64,000 nucleotides of DNA. It comes from Cysteiniphilum marinum. GTDB taxonomy: Bacteria > Pseudomonadota > Gammaproteobacteria > Francisellales > Francisellaceae. Below the pieces are notes generated by a model. That model had not been told where the DNA came from. It saw only the letters and a program-made list of their open reading frames with translations, and searched no databases. The translations under genes were made by a program, and so were the position numbers. Location: assembly GCF_014857925.1 (NCBI RefSeq), contig NZ_JACYVZ010000010.1, positions 1 through 64,000 of the forward strand. Reading direction: 5' to 3'. Every line of letters starts with the position of its first letter. The stretch's first letter is position 1. Positions 1 to 8,942 of this stretch are shown here, one piece after another.

Positions 1-132
1 TAGAAAGCTGTTAAAAACAATTTATTTAACACTTAAAAATAATTGGGTTTTTGAAGATTTCCCCAACTATGTTTTGAGAAAAAATTAAACATTTAACCAA
101 CTGAAGAGTTGAAAATTAACATAGGAGTATAA

Positions 133-885
133 ATGATGAGTTGGGAGAAAACCCTACAAGATTTACAAACAGGTAAACTGCGTTCAGCAGAGCGCCAAGA
201 AAATGGTCAATGGCAAGCGAATATTGCAGTTAAAGAAGCGATTTTAGCGGCATTTAAAGCCGGTCAAAATACGGATTTTACCGAAAGCTATCAAGGCTTT
301 GTCGATAAGCATAATCTGGTTCCAAGACGTTTTACCGTTGCCGATGGTGTGCGTATGGTGCCAGGCGGCTCAGCCGTAAGAACCGGTGCTTATATCGCGC
401 CATCGGTAATCATTATGCCGCCGGCATATGTTAACACCGGTGCGTATGTCGATGAAGGTACGATGATTGATAGCCATGCATTAGTAGGCTCTTGCGCACA
501 GATTGGTAAGCATGTGCATTTATCAGCAGGTGTGCAAATCGGCGGTGTGCTTGAACCAATCGGCATGAATCCTGTCGTGATTGAGGACCATGTGTTTGTT
601 GGTGCGGGGGCCGTCATTGTTGAAGGGATTGTTGTTAAAAGACGCGCGGTTATTGCGCCATCGGTAGTGTTGTCACGTGGCGTTAGCGTGTATGACTGCG
701 TTAATGAGCGTATCCTTGACAAAGGTGAAGCCATTCCAGAAGGTGCTGTTGTCGTACCAGGCAGTAGACCACTGTCGCAAGCTTGGGCAAAGACTCAAGG
801 TTTGCAAGCGGCATGCCCAATTATTGTTAAATATCGTGATGATAAAAGTGATCATGCGCTTAGTTTGGAGGAGGCATTGCGTTAA
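133..885 (+). CDS. dapD: Tetrahydrodipicolinate N-succinyltransferase
   Basis: Transfers a succinyl group from succinyl-CoA to tetrahydrodipicolinate in the cytoplasmic lysine/diaminopimelate pathway. The middle of the 250-residue protein is a left-handed beta-helix of hexapeptide repeats (isoleucine/valine every six residues, roughly residues 75-190) with the family signature around MVPGGSAVRTGAYIAP and YVNTGAYVDEGTMID. It is a little shorter than the E. coli enzyme (274 residues), the difference lying in the N-terminal helical part. Two adjacent ATG codons follow an AGGAG ribosome site at 123-127; I use the first. Its stop codon overlaps the next start by one base, so the genes are translationally coupled. 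The donor (succinyl rather than acetyl) is inferred from family resemblance. Confidence 0.93.
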   Translation: MMSWEKTLQDLQTGKLRSAERQENGQWQANIAVKEAILAAFKAGQNTDFTESYQGFVDKHNLVPRRFTVADGVRMVPGGSAVRTGAYIAPSVIIMPPAYVNTGAYVDEGTMIDSHALVGSCAQIGKHVHLSAGVQIGGVLEPIGMNPVVIEDHVFVGAGAVIVEGIVVKRRAVIAPSVVLSRGVSVYDCVNERILDKGEAIPEGAVVVPGSRPLSQAWAKTQGLQAACPIIVKYRDDKSDHALSLEEALR

Positions 886-2102
886 TGGTTGATACCTTAC
901 ACCACCATCAAGCATTGGTTGATTTAACTAAAGAGATTGATGCGCCCTTTTTTTTCTATGATTTAGATGTTTTACAATCCCATATAAAAACGTTACAAAC
1001 ATTACCCGTAACCCTTTGGTATGCGCTTAAAGCCAATCCTTTATCAGCGATTATTACAACCTTGAATAATGGGGGAATGCGCTTTGATGTGGCGAGTATT
1101 GGTGAGCTTGATCAGGTGCTAAAGCAAGGTGTTAATCCTCAAAATATCTTGCACACAGGGCCTGCTAAGTCGTATGAGCAATTAGGCTATTTTATTGATC
1201 AAGGTGTTAGACGGTTTGTCATTGAAAGTACGCAACAATTGCAAGATGTGCAAAGTATTGCCAATGAAAAACAAGTTCATATTGATGTGTTGCTACGCGT
1301 GCAATTGCAATGGCATGATGGCGAAAAAAATGTCTTAGGTGGTGAGTGTGTTACACCATTTGGTTTGTCACCTGATGACTGGGTCACTTACGCAAAGAAC
1401 AATGACCTTGATTGTCCATATCTTAATATCTTAGGTTTTCATTGTTTTCAATGGGGTAATATCCTCTGTATAGACAAACTTGAGCGCATTTGGTTTACGA
1501 TTGCTCATACATTAAATGAATTAGCAGAGACCATGGGCATTGATTTGCGTGTATTAGATTTGGGTGGTGGTTTAGGTATTGATTATCAACATGAAGGACA
1601 AGAGCTAAGCTTAGCTGAAATTAACGCATTGATTTTAAAACTTAAAAGCCACTACCCACAAACAGAGATTTGGCTTGAGCTTGGGCGCTATGCCGTTGCT
1701 AAGTGTGGTGTTTATGTCACTGAGGTAGTGGATCGTAAGACAGTTTATGAGCGTGACATGTTAATATTAGCAGGTGGCAGTCAACATTTAATGCGCCCGA
1801 CGCTGACATCACAAGCATTTCCTGTGAGCCTGCTAAGAGAAAGTAGTAGCACTCTATCTAAGATGCATTTGCATGGTGCGTTATGCACTAGCTTAGACTA
1901 TTTAGGGGAAGTGCAACTGCCAAGTGATACTAAAGCACAGGATCATATTATCTTTCACTATACTGGTGCTTATGGCTTTACTGAGAGCATGCCGTTTTTT
2001 TTGTGTCATACGCTGCCAGCGGAGGTGACATATCAAAAAGGGCAAAAAGAGCAAATTAAGATATTAAGAAAATCTGAAGCTGCGGGAGTCTGGCTTAAAT
2101 GA
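885..2102 (+). CDS. lysA: LysA-like PLP-dependent decarboxylase, probable diaminopimelate decarboxylase
   Basis: A fold-type III PLP decarboxylase of 405 residues. The PLP lysine is in WYALKANP near residue 47, the phosphate-binding glycine loop is LDLGGGLGIDY near residue 225, and the second catalytic cysteine is in GALCTSLDYLG near residue 330. Lying between dapD and a deacylase, it most likely decarboxylates meso-diaminopimelate to lysine. The motifs also resemble the ornithine or carboxynorspermidine decarboxylases and the siderophore-locus decarboxylases, so substrate assignment rests mainly on context. Starts on the A of the dapD stop codon and ends in an ATGA overlap with the next gene. 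Confidence 0.72.
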   Translation: MVDTLHHHQALVDLTKEIDAPFFFYDLDVLQSHIKTLQTLPVTLWYALKANPLSAIITTLNNGGMRFDVASIGELDQVLKQGVNPQNILHTGPAKSYEQLGYFIDQGVRRFVIESTQQLQDVQSIANEKQVHIDVLLRVQLQWHDGEKNVLGGECVTPFGLSPDDWVTYAKNNDLDCPYLNILGFHCFQWGNILCIDKLERIWFTIAHTLNELAETMGIDLRVLDLGGGLGIDYQHEGQELSLAEINALILKLKSHYPQTEIWLELGRYAVAKCGVYVTEVVDRKTVYERDMLILAGGSQHLMRPTLTSQAFPVSLLRESSSTLSKMHLHGALCTSLDYLGEVQLPSDTKAQDHIIFHYTGAYGFTESMPFFLCHTLPAEVTYQKGQKEQIKILRKSEAAGVWLK

Positions 2103-3238
2103 GAGAAATGAAAGAAACTAAAGAAGCTAAAGAAATGAAAAGTTATATCACGAAGTCGTTGATTGACGTGGGGCAAAATGCCTCAGGAGAAGCAATCACA
2201 GTTGCGAAATATAAGATTAAAGGTCAAGATCAAAATGCTAAGAAAGTCTATATTCAAGCAAGCATGCATGCCTCAGAGATTCAGGGTAATGCCGTGATTA
2301 TAAATTTACTTAAGCACTTTAATGAAGAACAACCACAAGGTGATATTACGATTATTCCACAATGTAATCCCTTTGGACGTGATATACTTATTGGAGCTGG
2401 ACATCAGGGGCGTTTTGATGCAACTAATGGCGACAATTGGAACCGCTATTATTTTAAGCCTGAGATAGATTATCAATCATTTGCCAAAGAGCATCTTAAA
2501 AGCGCTCAAGCAGAATATGCTACGGCACTGCGAAATGAGATTAGCGCGCAAATGACAGCAGCGCTTAATAATGACTTTGGGTTGTCACGTGCGCGACGGT
2601 TAAACTATACCATGCAACTAGAGGCATTGCAGGCTGATATTATTTTGGATTTGCATACAGATTCATTGGCAATTGATTATCTATATAGCCCGCAATATGC
2701 TAAAGATAGTGCGGAGTCTTTGGGGTTTGAGTATGTGTTATTAATTGAGAATAAATGTAATGGTTCATTGGATGAAGCAGGGTTTTATCCTTGGTGGAGT
2801 GTGCAAAAGGCATTTACTGAATTAGGTAGGAATGAACCTGTATTGGTGGATAGTTTCACCCTTGAGTTGGGATCCGAAGAGTTGATTGATCATAAAAAAG
2901 CGCAGATTCAATCTAATCGAATATTAAACTATCTTGCAGCACAGCAAGTAATAGCTGCAAATAAAGCATACAAAGAAGCTTGCGCTAAACACATTGCCTT
3001 TTATGATGAGGATTCTTTCCAAGCAGTCTACGCGCAATCTGGTGGTTTATATGAGTGGTTTGTCGTACCAGGCGATACTTTTGATGCAGGTCAGGTAATA
3101 GGTAGATGTTTGCAAATGGTGCATGCCAAGGAGTGTGATGTGAGTTTCTCATTTGCCGGACTTGTAATAAGTGTTCATAGCAAAGGCGCGTTACAACGAG
3201 GTAGTCATTTGTTGAATGTGATTGTTAGTGAATTATAA
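2099..3238 (+). CDS. AstE/aspartoacylase-family zinc deacylase, possible succinyl-DAP desuccinylase
   Basis: A 379-residue member of the succinylglutamate desuccinylase/aspartoacylase group (M14-like carboxypeptidase fold). Zinc ligands are visible as H-x-x-E in SMHASEIQGN (about residue 57) and the histidine of LDLHTDS (about residue 185); a catalytic glutamate is likely in TLELGSEE. Such enzymes remove acyl groups from amino acids. Because the gene overlaps the LysA-like gene by four bases and follows dapD, I infer that it removes succinyl from N-succinyl-diaminopimelate, the DapE step. The N-terminus is a lysine/glutamate-rich stretch; an internal ATG at 2135 is an alternative start. Confidence 0.7.
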   Translation: MREMKETKEAKEMKSYITKSLIDVGQNASGEAITVAKYKIKGQDQNAKKVYIQASMHASEIQGNAVIINLLKHFNEEQPQGDITIIPQCNPFGRDILIGAGHQGRFDATNGDNWNRYYFKPEIDYQSFAKEHLKSAQAEYATALRNEISAQMTAALNNDFGLSRARRLNYTMQLEALQADIILDLHTDSLAIDYLYSPQYAKDSAESLGFEYVLLIENKCNGSLDEAGFYPWWSVQKAFTELGRNEPVLVDSFTLELGSEELIDHKKAQIQSNRILNYLAAQQVIAANKAYKEACAKHIAFYDEDSFQAVYAQSGGLYEWFVVPGDTFDAGQVIGRCLQMVHAKECDVSFSFAGLVISVHSKGALQRGSHLLNVIVSEL

Positions 3239-3241
3239 TTG

Positions 3242-3964
3242 TTATAGATGTATTTGTGATTTTAGGTGTTCTGACCATTGAGTGCGGTGTTTGTTAAGTG
3301 TTTTGATTATAGTTTGGAAGCTTAGTAGATATTTTGCGTTGATTAGAAATGAGATAAGGAGAGTTGTGAAGATAGATACTACAAGAAATTCACGTATTAT
3401 TTGTGATGTGGAAAATAGCGCTGAGATGGTTATTAGCAGTAGTGTGATTTGAACAACAGAAGACGAAATGCACAATTGGAGGTAAGTCTGTTTTTGATGG
3501 GCATAACTTGTTGCTGCGCTCAATTTCTGAGGGTCACTTAATAATCGGATTAATAACCTTTTGTTCTCTAATGGTAGAGAGTTTATCCAATACAGTATGA
3601 ATGCACATTTCCCGCAACTGAAAAGCCTACATACCCAAGACATTTGAATGACTTTACTTTTATGCCAATCAGTATTGATTGCTAGAAACATTAATGGTAA
3701 ATAAATGGCAAAAAGCAAAAGCATCCAGAGAGAAGGTAGATGATTATATTGGATAATAAAAAAGGCAGCAAAGCTATATAGTATAAAAAGGAAGAGTGAG
3801 GGAAGTTTATATTTTAATGTGGGGAATGTTTTCAAAAGTATATTCCTTAATCGCCATTGTTTCAGTTTAAAGAACTCAAGATCTGCCGCAAGTTGCTCAT
3901 TTATTGATTTTAATTCGTTAAAGTTGATGTATTTTCTTTTACTATCTAGCGCTGAAGCCTTCAT
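3242..3964 (-). CDS. Hypothetical membrane protein
   Basis: I do not recognise this 240-residue protein. It has a basic N-terminal cytoplasmic segment, two hydrophobic stretches close together (about residues 52-75 and 78-98), a charged middle, and two further hydrophobic segments (about 165-190 and 193-212), so four membrane spans are likely. No catalytic motif is visible. It converges on the preceding diaminopimelate operon, leaving only three bases between the stop codons. Codon use is AT-rich like its surroundings. Possibly a species-specific inner-membrane protein. Confidence 0.5.
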   Translation of the reverse strand: MKASALDSKRKYINFNELKSINEQLAADLEFFKLKQWRLRNILLKTFPTLKYKLPSLFLFILYSFAAFFIIQYNHLPSLWMLLLFAIYLPLMFLAINTDWHKSKVIQMSWVCRLFSCGKCAFILYWINSLPLENKRLLIRLLSDPQKLSAATSYAHQKQTYLQLCISSSVVQITLLLITISALFSTSQIIREFLVVSIFTTLLISFLINAKYLLSFQTIIKTLNKHRTQWSEHLKSQIHL

Positions 3965-4109
3965 TTAAAATTTCTTAAAGTCTTATTTATATAATTAAAC
4001 TATTGTGACAATAAGGACTTGTGTTGTATACAAAGGCATTTTGGTAAAGAGTAAATTTTTTATTTTTGGAGGCTGTTGGCACTATGTCCAGATTGTTTTT
4101 AACAAATAA

Positions 4110-4183
4110 AGAGCAGACCCCATTACCCCTCACCCGCTCAGCTTGTGCTTCGCGACCTCTCCCGCAAGGGGAGAGGTAATAGA
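4110..4183. repeat. GC-rich palindromic intergenic repeat (CCCTCACCC type), copy 1
   Basis: A GC-rich island in AT-rich spacer. It contains a strong hairpin, ACCTCTCCC then GCAA then GGGAGAGGT, preceded by CCCCTCACCCGCTCAGC. Related copies are at 14515-14575 and 15922-15985. The hairpin could act as a terminator or processing signal; dispersal in several intergenic spacers favours a REP-like repeat. Confidence 0.7.
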
Positions 4184-4228
4184 GAGCTCAACTTATTTAT
4201 TATTTTATCAGAATCAGATGAGCTAACT

Positions 4229-5425
4229 TTATTTTGATGTTTTATATGCATACCATTGTTGATTTTGCATAATGTCGATCCACCATTGATCCATTTTCTC
4301 TGGATTCATTAACTGCCAGTCGGGGGTGTCAGTGACAAGCGCATGCCCAAAAATTTTACCAAGCTCATATAATTTACGCTCATTATCATATTGTATTTTT
4401 GCCCATTCATCTGTGGCGCGGTCTAAATCATGCTGATTTTCTTGTAATTGTTTAAATAGAATAAGTGCGCTCTGCAAAGCTTTTGTCGCGCCACTTGCAG
4501 TATGTGGTCGTGAGATAAATGCAGCATCGCCAGATAAGTAAATACGTCCCTTTTTAAGTGCGGGGACTTGTGTGTCAAAGATGTTTTGAATAAAAGGTTT
4601 TGGCGTATCAAGTATCACCTTGGCAAAAACTTCAGGCATCATGTTGGCTAATTTCTTTAGCTCTTCAAAGTGCATTGGCTGAAGCTCGCGTGCTGCTAAG
4701 CTTGTGACTTTATTGCTCTTATGCGTGTTTAACAGTTTATTTTTATGTGCTTGATTTACCTTTTGATAGAAAACCCAATTCAAATCAACACTACCATCTT
4801 GTTTGGGGATGTAGTAAGTCACGACATGCCCATATTCGTAGCAAAAATAATTAAGTCGATCAAATAGTGATGGGTTGCTAACACGCTCTTTTGCAATCAC
4901 GCCACGCCAAGCAATATAAGGTGCTTCATTAAGTTTTGATTGAGGGAAAAGTGTCGTGCGACCAAGTGAATTAACGCCATCACAACAAAATAGCCAATCG
5001 GTCTCTACAGTTTGCCCATTAGAGAGTGACAGTATGACCTTGTTTTGATCTTGCTTAATATGCGTCACACTCGCATCTTGCCGATAAATACCTTTTGGTA
5101 GGCGCTTATATAATTGCGTATATATTTCTGACCAGTTGTGTGCCATGACATTCACAGGTTGTTGCCAGAATACATCGGCATTACGCTTGGCATCGCTAAC
5201 AATAAACTGTCGATCAATGATTTCAATATATTTGGCATCAGAGTCAAACATATCGCATTGTACCAGCATGTTACGTAAATCTTTTGGAATACATATACCA
5301 ACACCGCGATCATCAAGTTGAGCGCTTGAGCGTTCATAAATGGTGACATCAAAACCTAAGCGCGACAACACCAATCCCATGGCATTGCCAGCGATTGATC
5401 CGCCAATAATAGCTATCTTCTGCAT
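4229..5425 (-). CDS. FAD-dependent monooxygenase (PHBH-like)
   Basis: A 398-residue flavoprotein of the group A aromatic hydroxylase fold. Evidence is the N-terminal dinucleotide motif IIGGSIAGNAMG (residues 7-18), the middle FAD/NADPH motif CCDGVNSLGR and the second FAD motif LSGDAAFISRPHTASG. Such proteins hydroxylate aromatic or other small substrates using NAD(P)H and oxygen; the substrate cannot be read from sequence. It stands alone, with a repeat island downstream and a palindromic element upstream. No strong ribosome site precedes the ATG (only a GGGAAAAAAG stretch). Soluble, no signal peptide. Confidence 0.82.
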   Translation of the reverse strand: MQKIAIIGGSIAGNAMGLVLSRLGFDVTIYERSSAQLDDRGVGICIPKDLRNMLVQCDMFDSDAKYIEIIDRQFIVSDAKRNADVFWQQPVNVMAHNWSEIYTQLYKRLPKGIYRQDASVTHIKQDQNKVILSLSNGQTVETDWLFCCDGVNSLGRTTLFPQSKLNEAPYIAWRGVIAKERVSNPSLFDRLNYFCYEYGHVVTYYIPKQDGSVDLNWVFYQKVNQAHKNKLLNTHKSNKVTSLAARELQPMHFEELKKLANMMPEVFAKVILDTPKPFIQNIFDTQVPALKKGRIYLSGDAAFISRPHTASGATKALQSALILFKQLQENQHDLDRATDEWAKIQYDNERKLYELGKIFGHALVTDTPDWQLMNPEKMDQWWIDIMQNQQWYAYKTSK

Positions 5426-5504
5426 CGTTCTTTTTTCCCTTTTAACTTTCCAATTACATCAGTGGCATATTCTAAACAGAATGAAGTAGTATAGCTATCC
5501 CATC

Positions 5505-5682
5505 TATACTTTCTGCATGATTTTCGTCATCTACTTGGCACTTTTACATGATGGTATTTTGCTAATAGCGAATGCGTTAAGAAACAATGAAAAGTTTCAT
5601 TGTTTTAGCAAATGAGCGCCCGAAGACTCTGTCAAGGTCAGCTATTAACTGCAATACCATCATGCAAAATCACTCAAGTATA
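5505..5682. repeat. Palindromic element, TATA-tip family, copy 1
   Basis: A 178 bp imperfect palindrome in the 383 bp spacer between the monooxygenase and the HAD-like gene. Tips are TATACTT and AAGTATA. A perfect 12 bp stem pairs 5548-5559 (CATGATGGTATT) with 5653-5664. The apex carries ATTTTGCTAATAGC and GCTATTAACTGCAAT, matching the apices of the copies at 23806 and 25636. An extra perfect 11 bp hairpin (5582-5592 with 5595-5605) sits inside. The rest of this spacer shows nothing else I can support. Confidence 0.68.
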
Positions 5683-5808
5683 TTTAGAAACTAAATACGT
5701 AAAGCATAAATAGAATAGCTATAACAAAAGCAAAAGCCTTGCTACAAAAAAATACACAAATTTACATTTTGTGCTAATATGCCTGCGGGAAATCTAAGAG
5801 GGTTAAAA

Positions 5809-6642
5809 ATGATCAAAAAAATAACGATTATGTCATTGATATTCCTTGGCGTTGGTGCGGCTCAAGCAATGACAAATCAAGAAGTTAGTATTAAAAATAT
5901 CAAAGACATCGAACCATATATTGTTAAATTAAGTAAAGACTATGGCAAGTCCTCAGTGTGTATTGTTTATGATATCGATAATACTTTGCTGACGAATAAA
6001 GAAAAATTTGCCAGTGAAGGCTGGGTATATTGGCAGGCATCAAAAAGCAATGTATATGCCAAGCATTTATTAAGTGATCAAAGTGCGAATATTTATGATT
6101 TCTTGAATGCGGTGCGTTACTTTATTAATTATCAGCCGGTAGAAAATGACACCGTGGCAGTGGTTAATCAATTACAAAAAGAATATCCTTCGATTGCGTT
6201 GACGTCACGCGGGTTTAGTGCTGAGGCAACAACCTTAAGGCAGCTAAGAATCAATGGACTTGATTTTACCAAGAATCCTATTGGCAGTAATCAATTTGAT
6301 CCAAGTTTCTTTGCGCAAAATAAGTATAAAAATGACTACACGATGTATAGCCATGGTATTCAATATGCCGCTGGTGGTGATAAAGGAAAATTGCTTCTTG
6401 GGTTGATCGAGAAAGAGCGTCAAAAGACAAATAATTCAAACCTATGTCAATCAGTTGTTTATGTTGATGATACGGGAAGTAAAGTTGATATGGTTAAAGA
6501 TGAATTGAAAGGCAAACTTAATTATTACGCCATTCATTACACCTATTTACCCGATCCAGAGAATAGCAAAAACTGGGAGATTGCAGATTGGCGTAAGATG
6601 TCTAATTATTTACAACAAATTGTTAGCCGCTTGAATGCTTAA
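5809..6642 (+). CDS. Secreted HAD-like protein, DUF2608-type
   Basis: A 277-residue exported protein with a clear signal peptide (lysine pair, hydrophobic run, AQA cleavage site near residue 20). A HAD-type acid phosphatase motif, DIDNTLLTN, follows at about residue 51; a later VYVDDTGSK is a candidate fourth HAD motif. Similar proteins of unknown role are common in Legionella and Francisella relatives. I chose the ATG at 5809 because it directly precedes the signal peptide and has AAGAGGG upstream; an in-frame ATG ten codons earlier does not. Its 3' end overlaps the convergent neighbour by 20 bases. Probably periplasmic; substrate unknown. Confidence 0.72.
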   Translation: MIKKITIMSLIFLGVGAAQAMTNQEVSIKNIKDIEPYIVKLSKDYGKSSVCIVYDIDNTLLTNKEKFASEGWVYWQASKSNVYAKHLLSDQSANIYDFLNAVRYFINYQPVENDTVAVVNQLQKEYPSIALTSRGFSAEATTLRQLRINGLDFTKNPIGSNQFDPSFFAQNKYKNDYTMYSHGIQYAAGGDKGKLLLGLIEKERQKTNNSNLCQSVVYVDDTGSKVDMVKDELKGKLNYYAIHYTYLPDPENSKNWEIADWRKMSNYLQQIVSRLNA

Positions 6643-7468
6643 CCTTATTAGATGGTGAGATCTTTGTTAAACCCTCACCATCATTACTCATTACCTTGTT
6701 ATTCCATAAGAATAGCTGATCACTATTACCCTCAATCAGAATCATCGGATATTTAACAATATCAAAAAACGGTGAATAATCAAAATCGCAAGGCACAAAA
6801 AGCCTAGGGTTACGCACAATTGCTTCAAAATAGTTGCCTGAGGATCTTCTCTCAATGGTAGGCAGAATAGGAAATCGCGCTTGAATGAAAGCCTGAGCCA
6901 ACAATAAAGAGCAAGTCATTTTAGCGTGCCCTTTTGCATTGTGCTGAAAAATACTTGAGCGCCATTTACGTGGTAAGATCATCCATGGGAACAAAAAACG
7001 TGCGAGATCAAAGACTTGGCGATGATCATATGGCTTACCAAGATTAGCTATTGCATAGTTAAAAACAGTGATAACTTGGGCTTTAGAAATCCCTTTGGGG
7101 CGGCAGATTCTAATGTGTTCGTGTGTGTACTCGTTGAGGTTTTTTACAACAACACCTTCTCCAAGAATGCTTTCAATAATAATATGCTCAGGGTTAAGAT
7201 GTGGATTAAATTGTAATAGCGCATGTTGCAGTTGCGGTTCAAGCTCGCTAAGTTTTCCAATGTATAAAGCGGTATGCGTCCAAATACTGCGGGTGATGTA
7301 GCTGATAACTCGTGCTGTGCGTGAACGTCCTTCAACTAATAATACGTCACAAGGCAAAACGGCGCGACTTAATGATTGATAATCGGATAATGCTAATTTG
7401 CGTGGCTTATCGACATTATGCGTAAGAAAGCGAATGAGATATTTACTGAGGCTATTGCGTAAGAGCAT
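6623..7468 (-). CDS. Permuted papain-like (YiiX/YebB, NlpC/P60-related) enzyme
   Basis: A roughly 281-residue protein with the hallmarks of the circularly permuted papain fold: the histidine in IWTHTALYIG comes before the cysteine in HAKMTCSLLLAQAF, and the segment LLVEGRSRTARVI precedes the histidine, as in YiiX-like amidases or lipid-modifying LRAT relatives. Likely a thiol amidase or acyltransferase acting on an unknown substrate. No signal peptide. The reading frame stays open to 7543 (TTG), with a GTG at 7528; both would overlap the permease gene upstream. I use the ATG at 7468, but the start is uncertain. Co-oriented with and just downstream of the permease. Confidence 0.65.
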   Translation of the reverse strand: MLLRNSLSKYLIRFLTHNVDKPRKLALSDYQSLSRAVLPCDVLLVEGRSRTARVISYITRSIWTHTALYIGKLSELEPQLQHALLQFNPHLNPEHIIIESILGEGVVVKNLNEYTHEHIRICRPKGISKAQVITVFNYAIANLGKPYDHRQVFDLARFLFPWMILPRKWRSSIFQHNAKGHAKMTCSLLLAQAFIQARFPILPTIERRSSGNYFEAIVRNPRLFVPCDFDYSPFFDIVKYPMILIEGNSDQLFLWNNKVMSNDGEGLTKISPSNKVKHSSG

Positions 7469-7505
7469 CTGTGATTTTAACCTTGCATAGAATGATTTTG
7501 AATAA

Positions 7506-8942
7506 CTAATGTTTAGCAGAGATATCACATTTTTCCAAGGCAATCAGTTTGCTGCGTTTAATCAGCTTATAACCGATAAGTAATGCTAAAAATAGAATAA
7601 AGCCGATATAGGTTGCTAAGAATTTCTGCCATGTAATATCCCCTGAAATAATATCGCTAAACTCTTGCCCTAAGATAATCACGGCAATTAACAGCATCGC
7701 AAAAATGGGGGCTATTGGGAACCATTTGGCGCGATAGGGTAAATCTTGCAGATTCATACCTTGTTTTTGGTAAGCGCGACGAAATCGATAATGGCTTAAA
7801 GCAATACCAAACCAAGCAACAAACCCTGCTAAAGATGAGATGTTAACAAGCCAGATAAACACACTACCATTGTCTAAAAAAGAAGTCAGAAAGAACAAGC
7901 AACCAACAAGTGCCGTAATCAAAAGCGCGTTAATTGGAATGCCTTGGCGATTGATTTTACCAAATACCTTAGGTGCTTGTTTGGTGTTAGCTAGATGCCA
8001 CATAATGCGTGTTGCCGAAAACATGCTGGCATTGCATGCAGATAAGATCGCAATTAAGATCACTGTATTCATAATGGTTGCTGCATAGGTTAATCCCGCA
8101 TTTTTAAAAACGATGGTAAAAGGGCTAATGGCAATGTCAGAGTTTTTATTAATGAGAATGTCACTCGTGTAAGGAATCAAAAAGCTAATAATCCCAATGG
8201 CAAGAATGTAAAAAATAACCAAACGCCAGAAGGTGCGTTTAATGGCTTGAGGAATCGATTTTCTAGGGTTATCTGCTTCACCTGCGGCAACGCCAACGAG
8301 TTCCGTACCTTGAAAAGAGAATCCGGCGATCAAAAATACCGCCATAAAACCAATCATACCATTATGAAAAGGCGCATCCCCGATATGCCAATTCTCAAAA
8401 CCAACAGGTCCACCAACGCCAGTAACACCAACAATGGTTAATATGCCAACAACAATAAAAATAATCACAAAAGCAACTTTGATAAAAGACAGCCAATACT
8501 CTGTTTCACCATAGACCTTAACGGCTAATAGATTTAAACCAAAAATAAGTACAAAAAATAAAACACTCCAATAGATCGTCGGCACATAAGGAAACCAATA
8601 TTGCATGATTAAAGCTGCAGCAATAATCTCAGCGGCAATGGTAATTGCCCAGTTAAACCAATAGTTCCAACCCATGGCAAAGCCAAAATCAGCACTGACA
8701 TAACGGCTAGAGTATTCACAAAATGTGCCTGTGGTAGGTGAATGTGCTGCCATTTCACCAAGACTACACATCAGAAAATAAACCATCAGTGAGATAATGA
8801 TATAGGCGAGCATAGCTCCACCCGGACCGGCCTCGTAAATAGCACTACCGCTTGCTAAAAATAAACCTGTGCCAATCGAGCCACCCAAGGCGATCATGAT
8901 TAAATGGCGAGCTTTTAAGTTTCGTTGTAATTTATGTGACAT
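7506..8942 (-). CDS. lysP: Lysine-specific permease (APC superfamily)
   Basis: A 478-residue, twelve-span amino acid permease. It follows E. coli LysP closely from start to end: LKARHLIMIALGGSIGTGLF at the N-terminus, MGWNYWFNWAITIAAEI, GFSFQGTELVGVAAGE, and GIALSHYRFRRAYQKQG near the C-terminus. It should import lysine with protons across the inner membrane. The same window carries a lysine-synthesis operon, so the cell both makes and takes up lysine. The ATG has a weak purine-rich AGAGAAAAG upstream. No lysine riboswitch was recognised in the spacer. Confidence 0.88.
   Translation of the reverse strand: MSHKLQRNLKARHLIMIALGGSIGTGLFLASGSAIYEAGPGGAMLAYIIISLMVYFLMCSLGEMAAHSPTTGTFCEYSSRYVSADFGFAMGWNYWFNWAITIAAEIIAAALIMQYWFPYVPTIYWSVLFFVLIFGLNLLAVKVYGETEYWLSFIKVAFVIIFIVVGILTIVGVTGVGGPVGFENWHIGDAPFHNGMIGFMAVFLIAGFSFQGTELVGVAAGEADNPRKSIPQAIKRTFWRLVIFYILAIGIISFLIPYTSDILINKNSDIAISPFTIVFKNAGLTYAATIMNTVILIAILSACNASMFSATRIMWHLANTKQAPKVFGKINRQGIPINALLITALVGCLFFLTSFLDNGSVFIWLVNISSLAGFVAWFGIALSHYRFRRAYQKQGMNLQDLPYRAKWFPIAPIFAMLLIAVIILGQEFSDIISGDITWQKFLATYIGFILFLALLIGYKLIKRSKLIALEKCDISAKH

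Noticed and set aside
390-734. Antisense open frame across dapD
   Set aside because: Mirror frame of a conserved gene with no ribosome site or family motif; the same applies to the many other frames opposite known genes.
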